Shown here piece by piece: positions 47,262 to 64,000 of a stretch of DNA of 64,000 nt. The stretch comes from Rhizomys pruinosus. Its lineage: Eukaryota; Chordata; Mammalia; Rodentia; Spalacidae. Location: positions 1-64,000 of the forward strand of contig VZQC01006874.1 in the NCBI GenBank assembly GCA_009823505.1. The letters run 5' to 3'. Below the pieces are notes generated by a model that was given only the letters and a program-made list of their open reading frames with translations, was not told the origin of the DNA and did no database searches. The position numbers and the translations under genes were made by a program. Position 1 is the stretch's first letter. Each line of letters opens with the position of its first letter.

Positions 47262-47419
47262 TTTTTTTTTTTTTTTTTTCTTTTTGAAACAGGGTCTCCC
47301 TGTAGCTCCAGCTGTCCTAGAACTCCCTATGTTGACCAGGCTGGCCTTGAACTCACTGAGATCTGCCTGCCTCTGCCTCCCAAGTGCTAGGATTAAAGGT
47401 GTGCATTACTATGCCCAGC
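47262..47419 (-). mobile_element. B1 SINE with target-site duplication
   Basis: Reverse full-length B1 after a poly-T. TTTGCTTATACT flanks it at 47250-47261 and 47420-47431. Confidence 0.93.
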
Positions 47420-47447
47420 TTTGCTTATACTATTTTTACCATAAAAT

Positions 47448-47660
47448 TTTTTTTTATTTTTGTATGTGTATGAATGTACTGTCTGCATGTAGGTCTGTGC
47501 ACCCGTGTCATGCAATGTTGCAGAGGTCAGAAGAGGGTGTCTGATTCCCCTGGAACTGGAGCTAAAGACGGTTCTCAGCCGCCATGTGGGTTCTGCGGAT
47601 CGAACCCAGGTCCTGCAAGAGCAATCGGTGCTCTTAACCGCTAGGCCATCTGTACAGCCC
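47448..47660 (-). mobile_element. B2 SINE with target-site duplication
   Basis: Reverse full-length B2 immediately after the B1. CCATAAAAT flanks it at 47439-47447 and 47661-47669. Confidence 0.93.
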
Positions 47661-47669
47661 CCATAAAAT

Positions 47670-53189
<5,520 letters not shown>

Positions 53190-54200
53190 GTCCTTAATCA
53201 TGGCTTATAATTTTCATAGTGGAAGTGAAGAATTCTACATGATCATAAGTAATTCTGTTTAATTCAGTCATAGTAAGGAAGGCTCTAGTGTCAGAGTAGT
53301 TGAGCCCTTTAGAAATATACAGTAGCACTATACTAAAGCCATCAGAGTGATGGAACATTTAACAAACCCTCAAAGTAAGCATACATTCCTGATCATAAAC
53401 AAGAAGAAAAGGACTTCAATTACCTAGTCACCACTAAAAAGATCGTATATGGGTAAATTCAGTGAATAGAAATGTAGAAAATTCCGGCAAAGTTTTGAAT
53501 CTCAGTTATACTTTGTCAGTGGTAAAAATTCTAAGAAGAGCCTCCAACAGGCAGATTCAGGGAGAGAAAGGCTTCAGGGAATACAAATTTATTAGGGATC
53601 ACGAATTATAAACTTCATAATAATTGAATGGTTTGGAAAGTTTAGATTACAAATTCTGAGATTAGATTTCCTTGTAGGAAAAGAAAAAAAATGAGTAACA
53701 GGAAGTAGGACAGAGTCACATAAATATGCAGATTTATTGGAATATACCATGTGAAGAATTAAAATGTTGAGAGTTTCAAATGAATGCCCTTAATAAGTAA
53801 TATATTTATATAATAAATGGAAACATGCTATGAGAATGAAAAGGATTTTGGCATCTTCAATAAATAATAGAACACATCAACACAAATTTGCACCTTACAG
53901 AAGAAATATTCAGGGAATCCTATGAATAAAAATGTTGCAAAGGAAAGCATTTCATTGTAAGAGCTGAAAAGCCAAGTTGGCATCAGTAATTGAGAGGAGG
54001 AATTTTGTGTTTTTGGAACAATCTTGTTAAGTGTTTGATGTTCCAGAATGTGTTGTAAAGAGTTCATGTACTACATATGTATATTGTTTGTTGTAAAAAT
54101 ATAAATACATTGTTCAGGACTCTTTGCCATGAAGACCAGATAGTTTTGGCAAGGTAAGGTAAAACCCCAATAAAGAAATGCTTCATATGTACAGGCTGTG
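53190..54200 (+). other. Zfp62: Probable 3' UTR of Zfp62 with polyadenylation signals
   Basis: AT-rich unique sequence follows the stop codon and I recognise no transposon in it. AATAAA hexamers occur at 53812-53817, 53859-53864 and 54169-54174, and a further one lies at 55854-55859. The 54169 signal follows a long repeat-free stretch and is the most natural candidate, but the real cleavage site cannot be decided from sequence alone. Confidence 0.55.
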
Positions 54201-56324
54201 ATATAACTAGATGGACTGATGTGTAGAGCCACTTGCATGTTCTATCCTAGTTTTTCTTTGTGTAAGTTGTATAAGATCCCAGTCCAGAGAAGCTCTTGCC
54301 TTCTCTTTGGAGAATCATCCACACAGCTAATATTTAAGGTTTCACCAGAAGTTGGATGGTGTTTGCCCCCATGGGAAAGCACAGGTGAATTTTGAAGAGA
54401 CCATAAGTAATATGGCTGCAGCAGTGAAAACCCTCACTGGTAGAAGTGGATTCTTCAGAGTTACACTCCAGCCATAGTATTTTTAGAGGGGTTTCTTATC
54501 AGTAGAGGGTGAATTCTGTTTGGTTTCTAACTTCATAATCTAGTCAATAGAAAACTACAATCTTCAGCCCCAATTGTTTTCTGTCTCTGAAGGATTCCTC
54601 TCTAGCCAAGTGATTTTTATGCCTCTCTATGGGAGTGCTAGTGAATGCTGTCCTTCTCTAGATCCCAATCAGTAGGTTTTGATAGATGGGGTGAAAAAAG
54701 GGACAAAATGTTTTGCTACTCAACTCTGCAATGTAATAACTACATTTGCATTATGTTCTCTACATATCTATCCACAGGCTGAGGTTAGTTTACTCAGCAA
54801 ATACTGCGAATATACAGTGGGGTACAACCCACTGCCCTAAGCACTGAATAGGTAGAGAATGGGGGCAGGAATTAGAGAAAGACTACAGACAAAATTTCAT
54901 TCAGTGTTGAGAGGAAAGTGACCATGGCCAGGCAGCAGGAGAGAGGTGTGGATATTGAATTGTTTGGGTGGTTTTTGTTTGTTGTTTGTTTTATTTTTTT
55001 TCCTGAGAGGGGTAGAAAATACAACAGCCCGAAGAAAGGAAGCAGCACAAATGTTCAGAATCCTTCATAGTGACTTGTGACAGGGCTGGTGTATATATTT
55101 CTCAGAAGGACCACAGGCTATCCATTCCTGGTAATCACTGGGAATAGACTTGCCCTTCATTTGCTAAAGACACTCCTGTTAACCTGTGGTTTCCACGTGC
55201 CTTATGACCACACCAATTGGTGCACTTGTAGCTTGAGTCCCTCCCCCCTCCTGCCCTTACTCCCCCATGAACTATAATCAGACCTAAGGTACTCTTCATG
55301 TTTCAGGAGTGACACAGATAAAGATTGTTGAGGTTGGTCACCTTTCAGACAAGATTTGCAGTTTTGTGGTGCCGTGGACCAAATCAGTGGCTTTGTGCAT
55401 ACCATGCAAGTGCTGTACTATGTAATTGGGGTACATACATCCCTGTAGTCATTTCTTAAATGATGGGCATCCTGGTTATGCCAGTGCACTGAATTTTGGG
55501 GACAAGCTACTACAGCCCCATCTATTCAGACATTGGAAATAGGCCCGTGGCTTGGCCTGGCCTTGAGTATACGTAGAGCCAGGTAAGTTGAGCAAACCTG
55601 AACTCAGATGTGTAAAGGTCTCCTAGTTTCTAGCTGTTTTCATATGTACCACAGTGGTGCAGTTTGGACCATTGACAGATGTGGTTACTGATCCTTACCC
55701 TTTCCATCAAGTGAAATGCAAGAAGGAAAACAAAGTAAAAATGTCAGGTTTAAGTGGACCAAAACACTTTTTGAAAACTAGCTTGCAGGGCTGGAGAGAG
55801 AATTATATGCTTGATGTTTATAGTCAGATGTGCATGGGATAATCTCGGATGTTAATAAAAAGTAAAAATCTGGGGTGAAGAACCATGAGGCGAAAGCATT
55901 GAAGATGAGACACTCTGTTTCTGGCAAAGGTGGGCTATGGTATTTTAAGGCAGTTTCCCACTGAAAATGAAAATTACATTTTTATAGGTAAGTAGTATTC
56001 TCTTAATACATAGGAGGCTGATGAAATGGATTATAAATTACAAGTCTAATATCAAGGTAACCTGGGATTGCATGTCTTGTTAGAATTCATTTCCTGGGTC
56101 ATAGATGTGACCTCACTGTATCTTCATGCGGTTGAGCAAGGGGTCTTGAGTCTCCTTTATAAGATCACTAATTCCACTTATGAGCATTCCGTTCTCTTTG
56201 GCCCAAGTATATACCATTATATTGATTAGGTTTCAACATAAGAATTTGGAGGACATTTGTCACTCTTGAGCACTGAGCCTGAAAAGACAGTAGATAACCC
56301 ACGACAACTGAAAGAGATTGAGAA

Positions 56325-56630
56325 CTGAAGAAATGGCTCAGCAATTAAGAGCATGTACTGCTTTTGCAGAAGGCCAAAGTTCTGTTCCTAACACCCAAGC
56401 TCACAACTCCCTGTAACTTCAGCTCCGGAGCAATGCCTCTATCACCCAGTGCGCACACACACACATTTTATATGCATATAATTTAGCCCTTTAATTTCAG
56501 CACTTGGGAGGCAGAGGCAGGTGGTTTCTGGGAGTTCCAGGCCAGCCTGATCTACATATCGAGTTCCAGGCCAGCTGCAGCTACAGAAAGACCCTGTCTC
56601 AAAAACCAAAAATTAAATAAATTTTAAGTG
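56325..56630 (+). mobile_element. Old B2/B3 SINE followed by B1 SINE
   Basis: A B2/B3 ('actgaagaaatggctcagca' to the CACACACA end, 56325-56480) is followed by a forward B1 lacking its first bases (56484-56630). Confidence 0.8.
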
Positions 56631-57620
56631 AGATCCTGTAAGTAAAGGATAAATGCAGCATCCTGGGGCTTGCTAATACTTCTCTCAGATCCAGAAGTTC
56701 AAGGTGAATCCCATCTGGTGATGATGGGAGACGTTTGCAAAGTGATGCTAGGTTCTCAACTTGCTACAGCTTTGGGATAATCAGAGCTAAGCCCCTCTCC
56801 TCTAAGTATAGAAACAGTGGTCTTGTTAGTGGGCGGAGCAGTAGAAAAAGTGAAAACATCCTGACAAACTTCATTCAGGTATTTAGAACCTGAGACCTGG
56901 CGGGCACAAACCAGAGCATGCCTTGATTTAATCTCAGGTAGCACATAATCCTTTTTTATCCTTTTGGGGCAAAGTCATGATGTATCATAGGCAAAAGTAA
57001 ACCACAATCCTCCCTCCACCTCCCAAGTTTTGAAATAAGTTTGCGCCTCCATGCCCAGCTCCCATAAATCATTTTTTTCAAATCAGCAAGCAAAGCTAAT
57101 TAGATACATTGGGAAAGACAGTGTAAGTGAAAATCAACAGAAACATGCCTAACAGATTTCTCACACTGAATTATAAAATATATTTAAAAATTGTTCTTAA
57201 AATGTTCAAAGATGCATTTACCAACAGGGTGGGACACATGAGAACAGGATTAGAGCTGGAAGCTGTGACGAAGCCACCACATTGAGTGTTGAAGGGGAAA
57301 ATAATGGAATGTCACGGAATTTTTTTCAGTGAAGAGATATTTAGCATGCACTCAATTGTAGTTCATAAGGAAAAGGGAGGAAATGAGCTGTGAATATTCT
57401 AGAATTGCTAAGCCTATAGATACAAAGTCCCAAGGAAAATGAAGTAGGATAAATCTACAAAAATCCCAGGCACAGACATCAGGATAACTTGGAGAAAAAA
57501 AAAAATCTTAGTTGAAAACAAAAAATTGCCATCAAAGAAACAAAATTCTTCAGTGGTAACAAAGCCAAAAGGGTGGACTAAATTATCAGTATAAAAACAG
57601 TTTTGTAACAATCTTGTACA

Positions 57621-57625
<5 letters not shown>

Positions 57626-57653
<28 letters not shown>
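57626..57653 (+). repeat. (TA)n microsatellite
   Basis: About 14 TA units. Confidence 0.93.
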
Positions 57654-57740
57654 ACAAAATAAAAAATAAAATCATTAACCTAGAATCTTCTATTGAATGA
57701 GAATAAACACCAGTGAGGACAACATAAGCACAGTTAAGAC

Positions 57741-57895
57741 AATCAGGCATCATGGCACATGCCTTTCATCCCAGGGGCAGAGGCAGGCAGATCTCTGTGA
57801 GATTGTGGCAAGCCTGGTCTACATAGAGAGTTCTAGGCCAGGTGGGGCTACAGGGGGACCCTAGTGCAAAGAAGCAACAACAACAAAACTCCAAA
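57741..57895 (+). mobile_element. B1 SINE, diverged
   Basis: 'aggcatcatggcacatgcct' to 'cagggggaccctagtgcaaa', with a CAA-rich tail. Confidence 0.85.
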
Positions 57896-58893
57896 CAATG
57901 TCATCTTTTTTTTCAGTGGAAAAGAGAAAAGTGAACTTGTGAACTTCACCCAACTTCTGCAGATGTCACCAAAGGAAACTAAAGATCACACTAATCCTAA
58001 AGGGAAGATGGTCTCACATGGGTTCTGAAGTGAAAATAAGTGAATAGGAGCAAAGATAGTGGGAAGTGTGTGGTCAAATATAAAAATGCCTTACCCAAGA
58101 CAAAATCTAAAGCTAGGCTCCCCTGGAGAAAGTCCTAGCAAAATTAAGAGGAAAGAAAAAGGAATGAGGTTTTTGAGAGCAAAAGTTTCGATTGATCTCA
58201 TGCATGATACAAATCTAGGGGAATCATAAAATAGTATAATTTCATTATTAGAGAAAATAAAGGGGAGTCAAGAAAAGAAACTGAGACAGAGAAAAAGTAC
58301 AATAGATTCTTCCCTTAGATTCAAACGCAGGCAGAGAATCACTGGGAAACAGACTTGAATTCTGACTGTATCTTAAGGCATCAGACATGGGTTTTTACAG
58401 GGAGTTTCAAGGCCAGGAGGACTGTCTGGGACCCTTCCCAGCTTCAGCAGAGGACCTTGGCCCAGACATAGATCAAAAAACAGTGAGTTGTCTTCCCATT
58501 TCAATTAGACATTTCTTAAGCCTAGAACAATATTGGTTTTCCTTAGAAAAAAGCAGTGAAACTCAATGCAGAGAGGCAACAGTACAGAAGCTAAGCATGG
58601 TTTCTCCACCATGAACCCTGGCTTTAAATGAGGACTCTCACTTATTCCCAGCTCCCTCTGGCCAGTAACTGAACCACCACTTGCACTTGTCTATCCTGGC
58701 CTGTCTTTTGGCAGGATAATAGTAATCTTAGCAGTTGTAATGAGGTTAGAAAAGTCAGTATAGTTACAGCCCAAGAAAAGTGCCTGAACAAGCAGAATGT
58801 ACACAGGGTTTGTCAAGCCATGCTGGCCATGTATTGGCTCTTGTCCAAGGATTGGAACATCAAGACATTGGTGTAAAAGAAGGCAATTCTTAA

Positions 58894-59053
58894 GCTGGGC
58901 GTGGTGGTGCACGCCTTTAATCCTAGCACTTGGGAGGCAAAAGCAAGAGGATCTTTGTGAGTTCAAGGCCAGCCTGGTCTGCAGAGCGAATTCCAGGATA
59001 GCTGGGGCGGGAAACCCACTCTGTCAAGACAAAAAAAAAAAAAAAAAGTAAAA
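58894..59053 (+). mobile_element. B1 SINE with target-site duplication
   Basis: Forward B1 ('gctgggcgtggtggtgcacg') with a long A tail. GCAATTCTTAA flanks it at 58883-58893 and 59054-59064. Confidence 0.94.
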
Positions 59054-59358
59054 GCAATTCTTAACTGAAAATCCTTCACAAATCTCACCATATTCAGATA
59101 AAAGTTGAAATGCACAGGAAACGAGGTTTGGGGTATGGTTTCTTGCTGATAATCTTGTTTCTAAACAATCTATTGTTTCTGAGAAAACATGCTTTATCTG
59201 TGCCAGAGGTTCAGCAGAAAGGGCCCCCAGCATTCAAAAGTACTAGGTGAAAGGGATGCTCCAGCTTACTTCTGTGGCCTACGCAGCCTTAAGGCAATCT
59301 GCACACCCATACTATACACATTTTGCTTCCCCTCCCCCATCTTCTACCCTCAGCTTTT

Positions 59359-59402
<44 letters not shown>
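59359..59402 (+). repeat. (GT)n microsatellite
   Basis: About 21 uninterrupted GT units. Confidence 0.95.
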
Positions 59403-59404
<2 letters not shown>

Positions 59405-59719
59405 GTGTTTTGGGGTGTTCTGTTGTTGTTTCTGGGCAATTCTCAGATATGCTAGAGATTACTCAAAAGGAGTTGGTCAGTGCCAAGCCCCCACTATCTT
59501 AACCGTGGCTGTTTTTAGCAGTTTTCCATTAAGCTCTAGAGAGTAGGAGTGAGCAGGGACGCTCTGAAGAGTGGCAGGTAGAGTTCCCCCTGGAACAAGC
59601 TTAGTGCCAATATTCCAGTCATTGCAGTGACTGAATTTGTTTCCTGTTCTACCTACAATTTTCTCATCTGTAAAATGAGAGGGAAAACCCCACTAAAAAA
59701 ATGAAGGATTCATTAAAAA

Positions 59720-60178
59720 GGACGAACCAGATGGCTCAATAGGGAAAACCAGCCAACCTGAGTTTGGTCCCTGGGATAGAACTACAAGGTAGAAAAAGAA
59801 CTGACTCCCACAAGTTGTCCTCTGATGTCCATGTGTGTTACACACATAAATTAAGGTTTAATGAAAAGGAATCCTGCATTAAAAATTACATTTGTTTGTG
59901 TATGTGTATATATGGGCTCATGGGGTTGACACAGTGTACACGTAGATTGAACTATTTTAACCATGAGTCCAGGGATTGAATTCAGATCATCAGGCTTAGT
60001 AGCAAGCATCTTACATGCTGAGCCATCTTGAAGACTGCCATTTTGTTTTTTTGAGGCAGATCTCTATAGCTCTGGTAGTCGGGAACTCACTTATAGACCA
60101 GGCTAGCCCTGAACTTGCTATCCTTCTGCCTCTGTCTCCAAGTGCCAGGATTATACATATATGCCAGCACTCCCAATA
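59720..60178. mobile_element. Cluster of three old SINEs
   Basis: A forward B3-like copy (59720-59866), a reverse B3 ending 'gctgagccatcttgaag' (59893-60034) and a reverse B1 (60042-60178). All are diverged. Confidence 0.65.
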
Positions 60179-61545
60179 AAGCTTGCATTTTACATGCAAA
60201 ATACTGTAAGGTAGTTGCTTACACGGAGCTTCTGCCCCAAGCTCTGTTCACCTGCATGTCTGAATTCTAATTAAAAAAGTGTAACTTTTTCTGTCTCTTT
60301 GAATACCAGCCCAAAACCTTTGTAATGCTTTCCTGACTCAGGCATTCTTCCCCATTTTCCAAAGTTCCTACCTTCTGCCCTGCAGCTGCACTGCTGAGTT
60401 TGTCTGCTTGCTTAGACCCTCACTCAAAAGGCATGGCTATCTTTTCAGCTTGCTTGACATGTTGTTTTCCTTTCAAATTAATAGTGTTATCCTTGAGTGT
60501 CATGAGAAAGAAATACCATAGAAATATTACTGTTAAATTGACTATTGTTTTTGTCTTATTTTTAAAAATTGAAAGATAGGAAGAGGACAAACATTAGTGA
60601 AACAGAAAAGAACACAATAGAGATCGACAAGGTCAAGGATAGTACTTTGACTAGTGTAGGAAAATTGATAAACTTTTGATGTGATTGAATAAAAAAAACA
60701 GAAATGTTCAAATAATCAAAATGAGAGATGGATATCAGGAAATCATAGTGGACATCCCATGAAGGAGTTGGAAGTATATTTTTAAACTTCCTAACGTGTG
60801 GCATTTTTGTTATTCCATTGTGTTCAGAAAATGTTCTGTGTGTTTTCTGTTCTTAGAAATGTGCTGAGATTAGCTTTACAGCCCCGCATGTGTTTGGCCT
60901 TAGTGAAGGCTTATAGCACTTGAACATGTGTTCTGCAGATGCTGGGTGCGGCACCCACATGAAGCCATTTTTAGGCTGACTTTGCAATGTACTGCTTGTG
61001 TTGACTCTGCTCTTAACGAATGATAATTTGTTGTGTTCTCCCTTTTTAAGAGTTCTGTGAATTTGGCTTTAATGAGACCACATAGGTATGAAATTGGCCA
61101 ATTGAAACTTTATGAAGTAAAACTGGTTTCTAGCAATGCCTTTTGCTTTGAGTCTCTTATTTTCTGACATCAGTGAGGCCAGGTTTCTATCTGATTACTG
61201 CTACATGGTTTATCTCTGTCCATCCTTTTACTTTAAATGTTTCTGTACCTTCATATTTTAAATGTGCCACTTGGAAATAACATGTAGTAATTGCATAGTA
61301 TGGTCCAATAATTTAACAGGATGTATAATTACTGATCATATTGGATTTAAATCTTATTTACTGCTTTTTATTTCTTTTATCTGATTTAAGTTGTGCTATT
61401 TCCTATCATGTCTTCATTCAGATTATATTAGAATTACTGTACTAGAATTCTATTATACTTATTCTATTTTCCCTCTAATAATTTAGAAATTGTACCTCTC
61501 CCCCCACACACACACATACACAGTAGCCTGGAAATTAACATTCAT

Positions 61546-61660
61546 TTATTTTTTGAGCTAGGATTTTGCTATGTACTCAGGGTGGTATCTAACTTGCTAT
61601 CCTTTTGCCTCAATCTCCAGGTGCTGGGGTTACAGGCATGAACCACCACACCAAACTCAA
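61546..61660 (-). mobile_element. Old B1-like SINE
   Basis: 'gagctaggattttgctatgt', 'tctccaggtgctggggttac' and 'aggcatgaaccaccacacca' in reverse orientation. Confidence 0.75.
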
Positions 61661-61804
61661 AAGATATATATATTTTAATTTTAAAAGCTCTTTAATTCAT
61701 TTTTTTGCTCAAAAGATGTTTTAAGAATAAATTATTTGTTAGACCTCATGTTCTTTTATCACAACAAACCACCTGTCTTTGACTTTTATTCTAGCTGTTT
61801 ATGT

Positions 61805-61902
61805 ATTTGTTTAATGTATTCTTTTTTTTAAAAAAGGTTTAAGATTAGTTTATATTTGTTTAATGTATTCTTTTTTTTAAAAAAGGTTTAAGATTAGTTT
61901 AT
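61805..61902 (+). repeat. 49-bp perfect tandem duplication
   Basis: The unit beginning ATTTGTTTAATGTATTC occurs at 61805-61853 and again at 61854-61902 with no visible difference. Confidence 0.93.
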
Positions 61903-62400
61903 CTTTGGTTTATATGAGTTTTACTATGATATATTTTAATGTAGGTAATTGTTGTAATCCAGCTTTGAATTCTTTATGCTTCTAAATTTGTGGCTTCATG
62001 TCTTTAAGTTTCAGTAAACTCTCAGCCATTGTATGCTCAGATATTAGTTCTATACTATTTGCTTGCCTTCCTTCTAAGATTCTAAATAAAGTATATTCGA
62101 GCTTCTCATTGTGTCTTTTAATCTTTTATTTCCATCTATGGGTCCTCCACTTTTCTTCCAGTTTGATTATTAATTTAATTTATCTTCCAGGTCACTGGTT
62201 TCACCTCAGCTGTGTGATCTGCCATTAAAGACAGACATTAACATTCTATTATTTTTATGTTTCATTTGTAGGCTTTTCATGTGCTTTTTATAGTTTGCAG
62301 AATTCTCAAAATTATCTTTATTTTCCTTGAAAATAGTAAGATTCTTTCCCCCTTAATGATTTCCTGGATTGATTTGTTTTTGTTTCGAGGGAGGTTAACC

Positions 62401-62403
<3 letters not shown>

Positions 62404-62445
<42 letters not shown>

Positions 62446-62752
62446 ACATGTATCAGCACACAATGCCATGGAAGCCAGATGGCAACCTTGGGTGTTATTC
62501 TTAGATACTGTCTATCTTATATTGAGACAGGGTCTTCACTGGCTTGGAACTCACACCCCCCAAGTAATTTAGTTAGACTGGCTGGTCAGTGGGTGCTAGG
62601 GAGCCACCTGACCATGCCTGCCCAGCACCGGGATGAGACAGGAGAATTAGGACATACCACTACGCCTAGCATTTTCATGTGTGGTCTGGGAATCAAACTC
62701 GGGCTCCCATGATTGCAAAGCAAACACTTTACTGAGTCATCTCCCCAGGCCC
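62404..62752 (-). mobile_element. (GT)n and B4/RSINE1-type SINE
   Basis: A GT run (62404-62443) leads into 'gagacagggtcttcactggc', 'catgcctgcccagcaccggg' and 'gagtcatctccccaggccc', the order of a reverse B4/RSINE1. Confidence 0.75.
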
Positions 62753-63049
62753 TAACGAAGTTGGTTTTGACAGCTGTGTTTGGGACCCATCTGCAGGTGT
62801 GGCTCCCCCTGACGCTGGTTTCTGGGTCTACCACTGATCCTCCTCATGAGATTTCCCCCTGTCTTTTTTCCTAGTTGGACTCTGACAGATTGGCCACACT
62901 GCGCACACTCATGACCATGAGGCTTACAACTTTCTATATAATTCTTCCACAGCCTTCAGGACTTCTTTATGTTTATTGATTTTCAGGAAAAAGGAACTTG
63001 GCTCAGGAGTTAAGGAAGCTGTGGTCTAAAACAAAGACTAAAATTTTAC

Positions 63050-63268
63050 TTCTTTTTTTTTTTTTGGTCTTTTTGAGACAGGGTTTCCCTGTAGCCCCAG
63101 CTGGCCTGGAACTCACTCTGTAGACCAGGTTGGCCTTGAACTCACAGAGATCTGCCTACCTCTGCCTCTGGAGTGGTAGGACTAAAGGTATGCACCACCA
63201 TGCCAGGCAAACCTACGGCTTTTTACATGTAGGCAAAAGATGTTCTAGTGAATTATATCTCCAGCCCT
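63050..63268 (-). mobile_element. B1 SINE followed by a tRNA-type SINE end
   Basis: A reverse full-length B1 (63050-63209) is followed by about 60 bases ending 'attatatctccagccc', the reverse of a B2/ID head. It may be another chimeric unit. Confidence 0.85.
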
Positions 63269-63697
63269 TCACGTGGCTTTTCGTCATAGTCATACACATT
63301 TATTGAAGGTCCTGACACCGATTTGTGTCTCACAGTCTCATCCAGACCCTTCACCTCTCTTAGCTATGATCCCATTTGACAAAATAGCAAAAATGTGTGA
63401 AATTAAGTTGCAAAGCCAAAAGGTTATGGCTTTTGCACAATCTTGTGATAAAGAGCAACAACATACTTGGATAAATTCCATTTCTTCCTGAGACAGAGGT
63501 TTCCTTCTGTATTTCTGAGGTAATGTTTTTATTATTTCCGCTGTATCTGGTGGGCCCTGGTTCATCAGCAGATGTGGTGATGCACCTCCTTTAGAATGCT
63601 GTGAAATCATGGGAGAGTGGGATGGTATTCCTGCCGATCCCAGAGCTTCTGAGGCTGAAATTAAGAACAAAATAGTANTATGAAAATTTTGCCTCCT

Positions 63698-63859
63698 TGT
63701 ATGCCGTGCAGCGCCTTTGAAAGCCAGAAGGTGTTGGATCTCCCCCGGAACTGGAGATTCAGATGGTAGTTAGATGCCATGTGGGTGCTAGGAACTAAAC
63801 TGGGGTCCCCTGCAAGAGCAGCTAGTGCTCTTAATTGCTGAGCCATCTCTCCAGCCCCT
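63698..63859 (-). mobile_element. B2 SINE, 3'-truncated
   Basis: 'gccgtgcagcgcctttgaaa' to 'gagccatctctccagcccc' in reverse orientation. Confidence 0.88.
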
Positions 63860-64000
63860 AAAACCAAGATTCTAAAGTGAATTCAACTGGAAAAAATTCT
63901 CCTTCTCAAACTCTGCTGGCCTTAGTGAAAGTTGTAGGTTGGGAGGGTCATTGTCACCCTCTGCATTTTGATTCAGTTTATCTTGTTCCCAGCAGCTTTA

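Larger units (their letters stand above)
54201..58893. other. Downstream DNA
   Basis: Apart from the SINEs and (TA)n listed, nothing is recognised. No second gene begins here. Confidence 0.5.
60179..62403. other. Downstream AT-rich DNA
   Basis: Contains an old B1 and the 49-bp duplication. No coding potential is seen. Confidence 0.5.

Noticed and set aside
59189..59546. Open frames across (GT)n tracts
   Set aside because: Poly-Cys-Val peptides from GT repeats are artefacts; the same happens at 5208, 27192 and 62281.
54201..64000. A second gene such as Mgat1 downstream
   Set aside because: It is expected from mammalian gene order, but no long open frame or exon was found in this window, so it probably lies beyond its end.

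Overview
This is mammalian nuclear DNA from a muroid rodent, most likely a cricetid. The evidence is its dense set of B1 (7SL-derived), B2/B3 (tRNA-derived), ID and B4-type SINEs, together with (GT)n microsatellites, L1 fragments and endogenous retroviral LTRs. The B2 copies have a distinctive 3' half (a 'gcattgcacgacacgggtgcac' type core) that is not the standard house-mouse B2. No bacterial, plasmid, phage or CRISPR features are present.

There is one clear protein-coding gene. A 2.8-kb terminal coding exon at 50431-53189 encodes a protein with 26 tandem C2H2 zinc fingers, which I recognise as Zfp62 (ZFP62). It has no KRAB, SCAN or BTB domain. Its probable promoter is a CpG island at about 30.6-31.6 kb, with ETS-, GC-box- and CACGTG-type motifs and two good splice donors. 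That implies an intron of about 19 kb before the coding exon. The 3' UTR follows from 53190, with several AATAAA signals. The first in-exon ATG is at 50445. Translation from the exon boundary would need an ATG completed across the splice junction.

Layout: 1-30.5 kb is flanking, repeat-rich DNA. It holds one unidentified candidate coding exon on the minus strand (947-1070) and a peculiar 8.7-13.9 kb block of imperfect 1.5-1.6 kb tandem units around an N. It also holds a solo LTR (21979-22660) inserted into an old L1. The 31-50 kb stretch is the presumed Zfp62 intron. It contains a minus-strand, class I (gamma-like) endogenous retrovirus at 39125-44418 with both LTRs, a tRNA-Phe-like primer binding site, and broken gag, pol and env remnants, itself hit by a younger B2. 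The 53-64 kb part is 3' UTR and flanking sequence with SINEs, microsatellites and a 49-bp tandem duplication.

I found no convincing undescribed molecular system. The points most worth a second look are the modular (A-B-C-D) architecture and non-canonical linkers of the Zfp62 finger array, the unresolved translation start, the unidentified exon at 947-1070, the probable assembly artefact at 8.7-12.6 kb, and several nested or chimeric retroelement insertions with readable target-site duplications. All identifications come from reading the sequence; no database search or alignment program was run.
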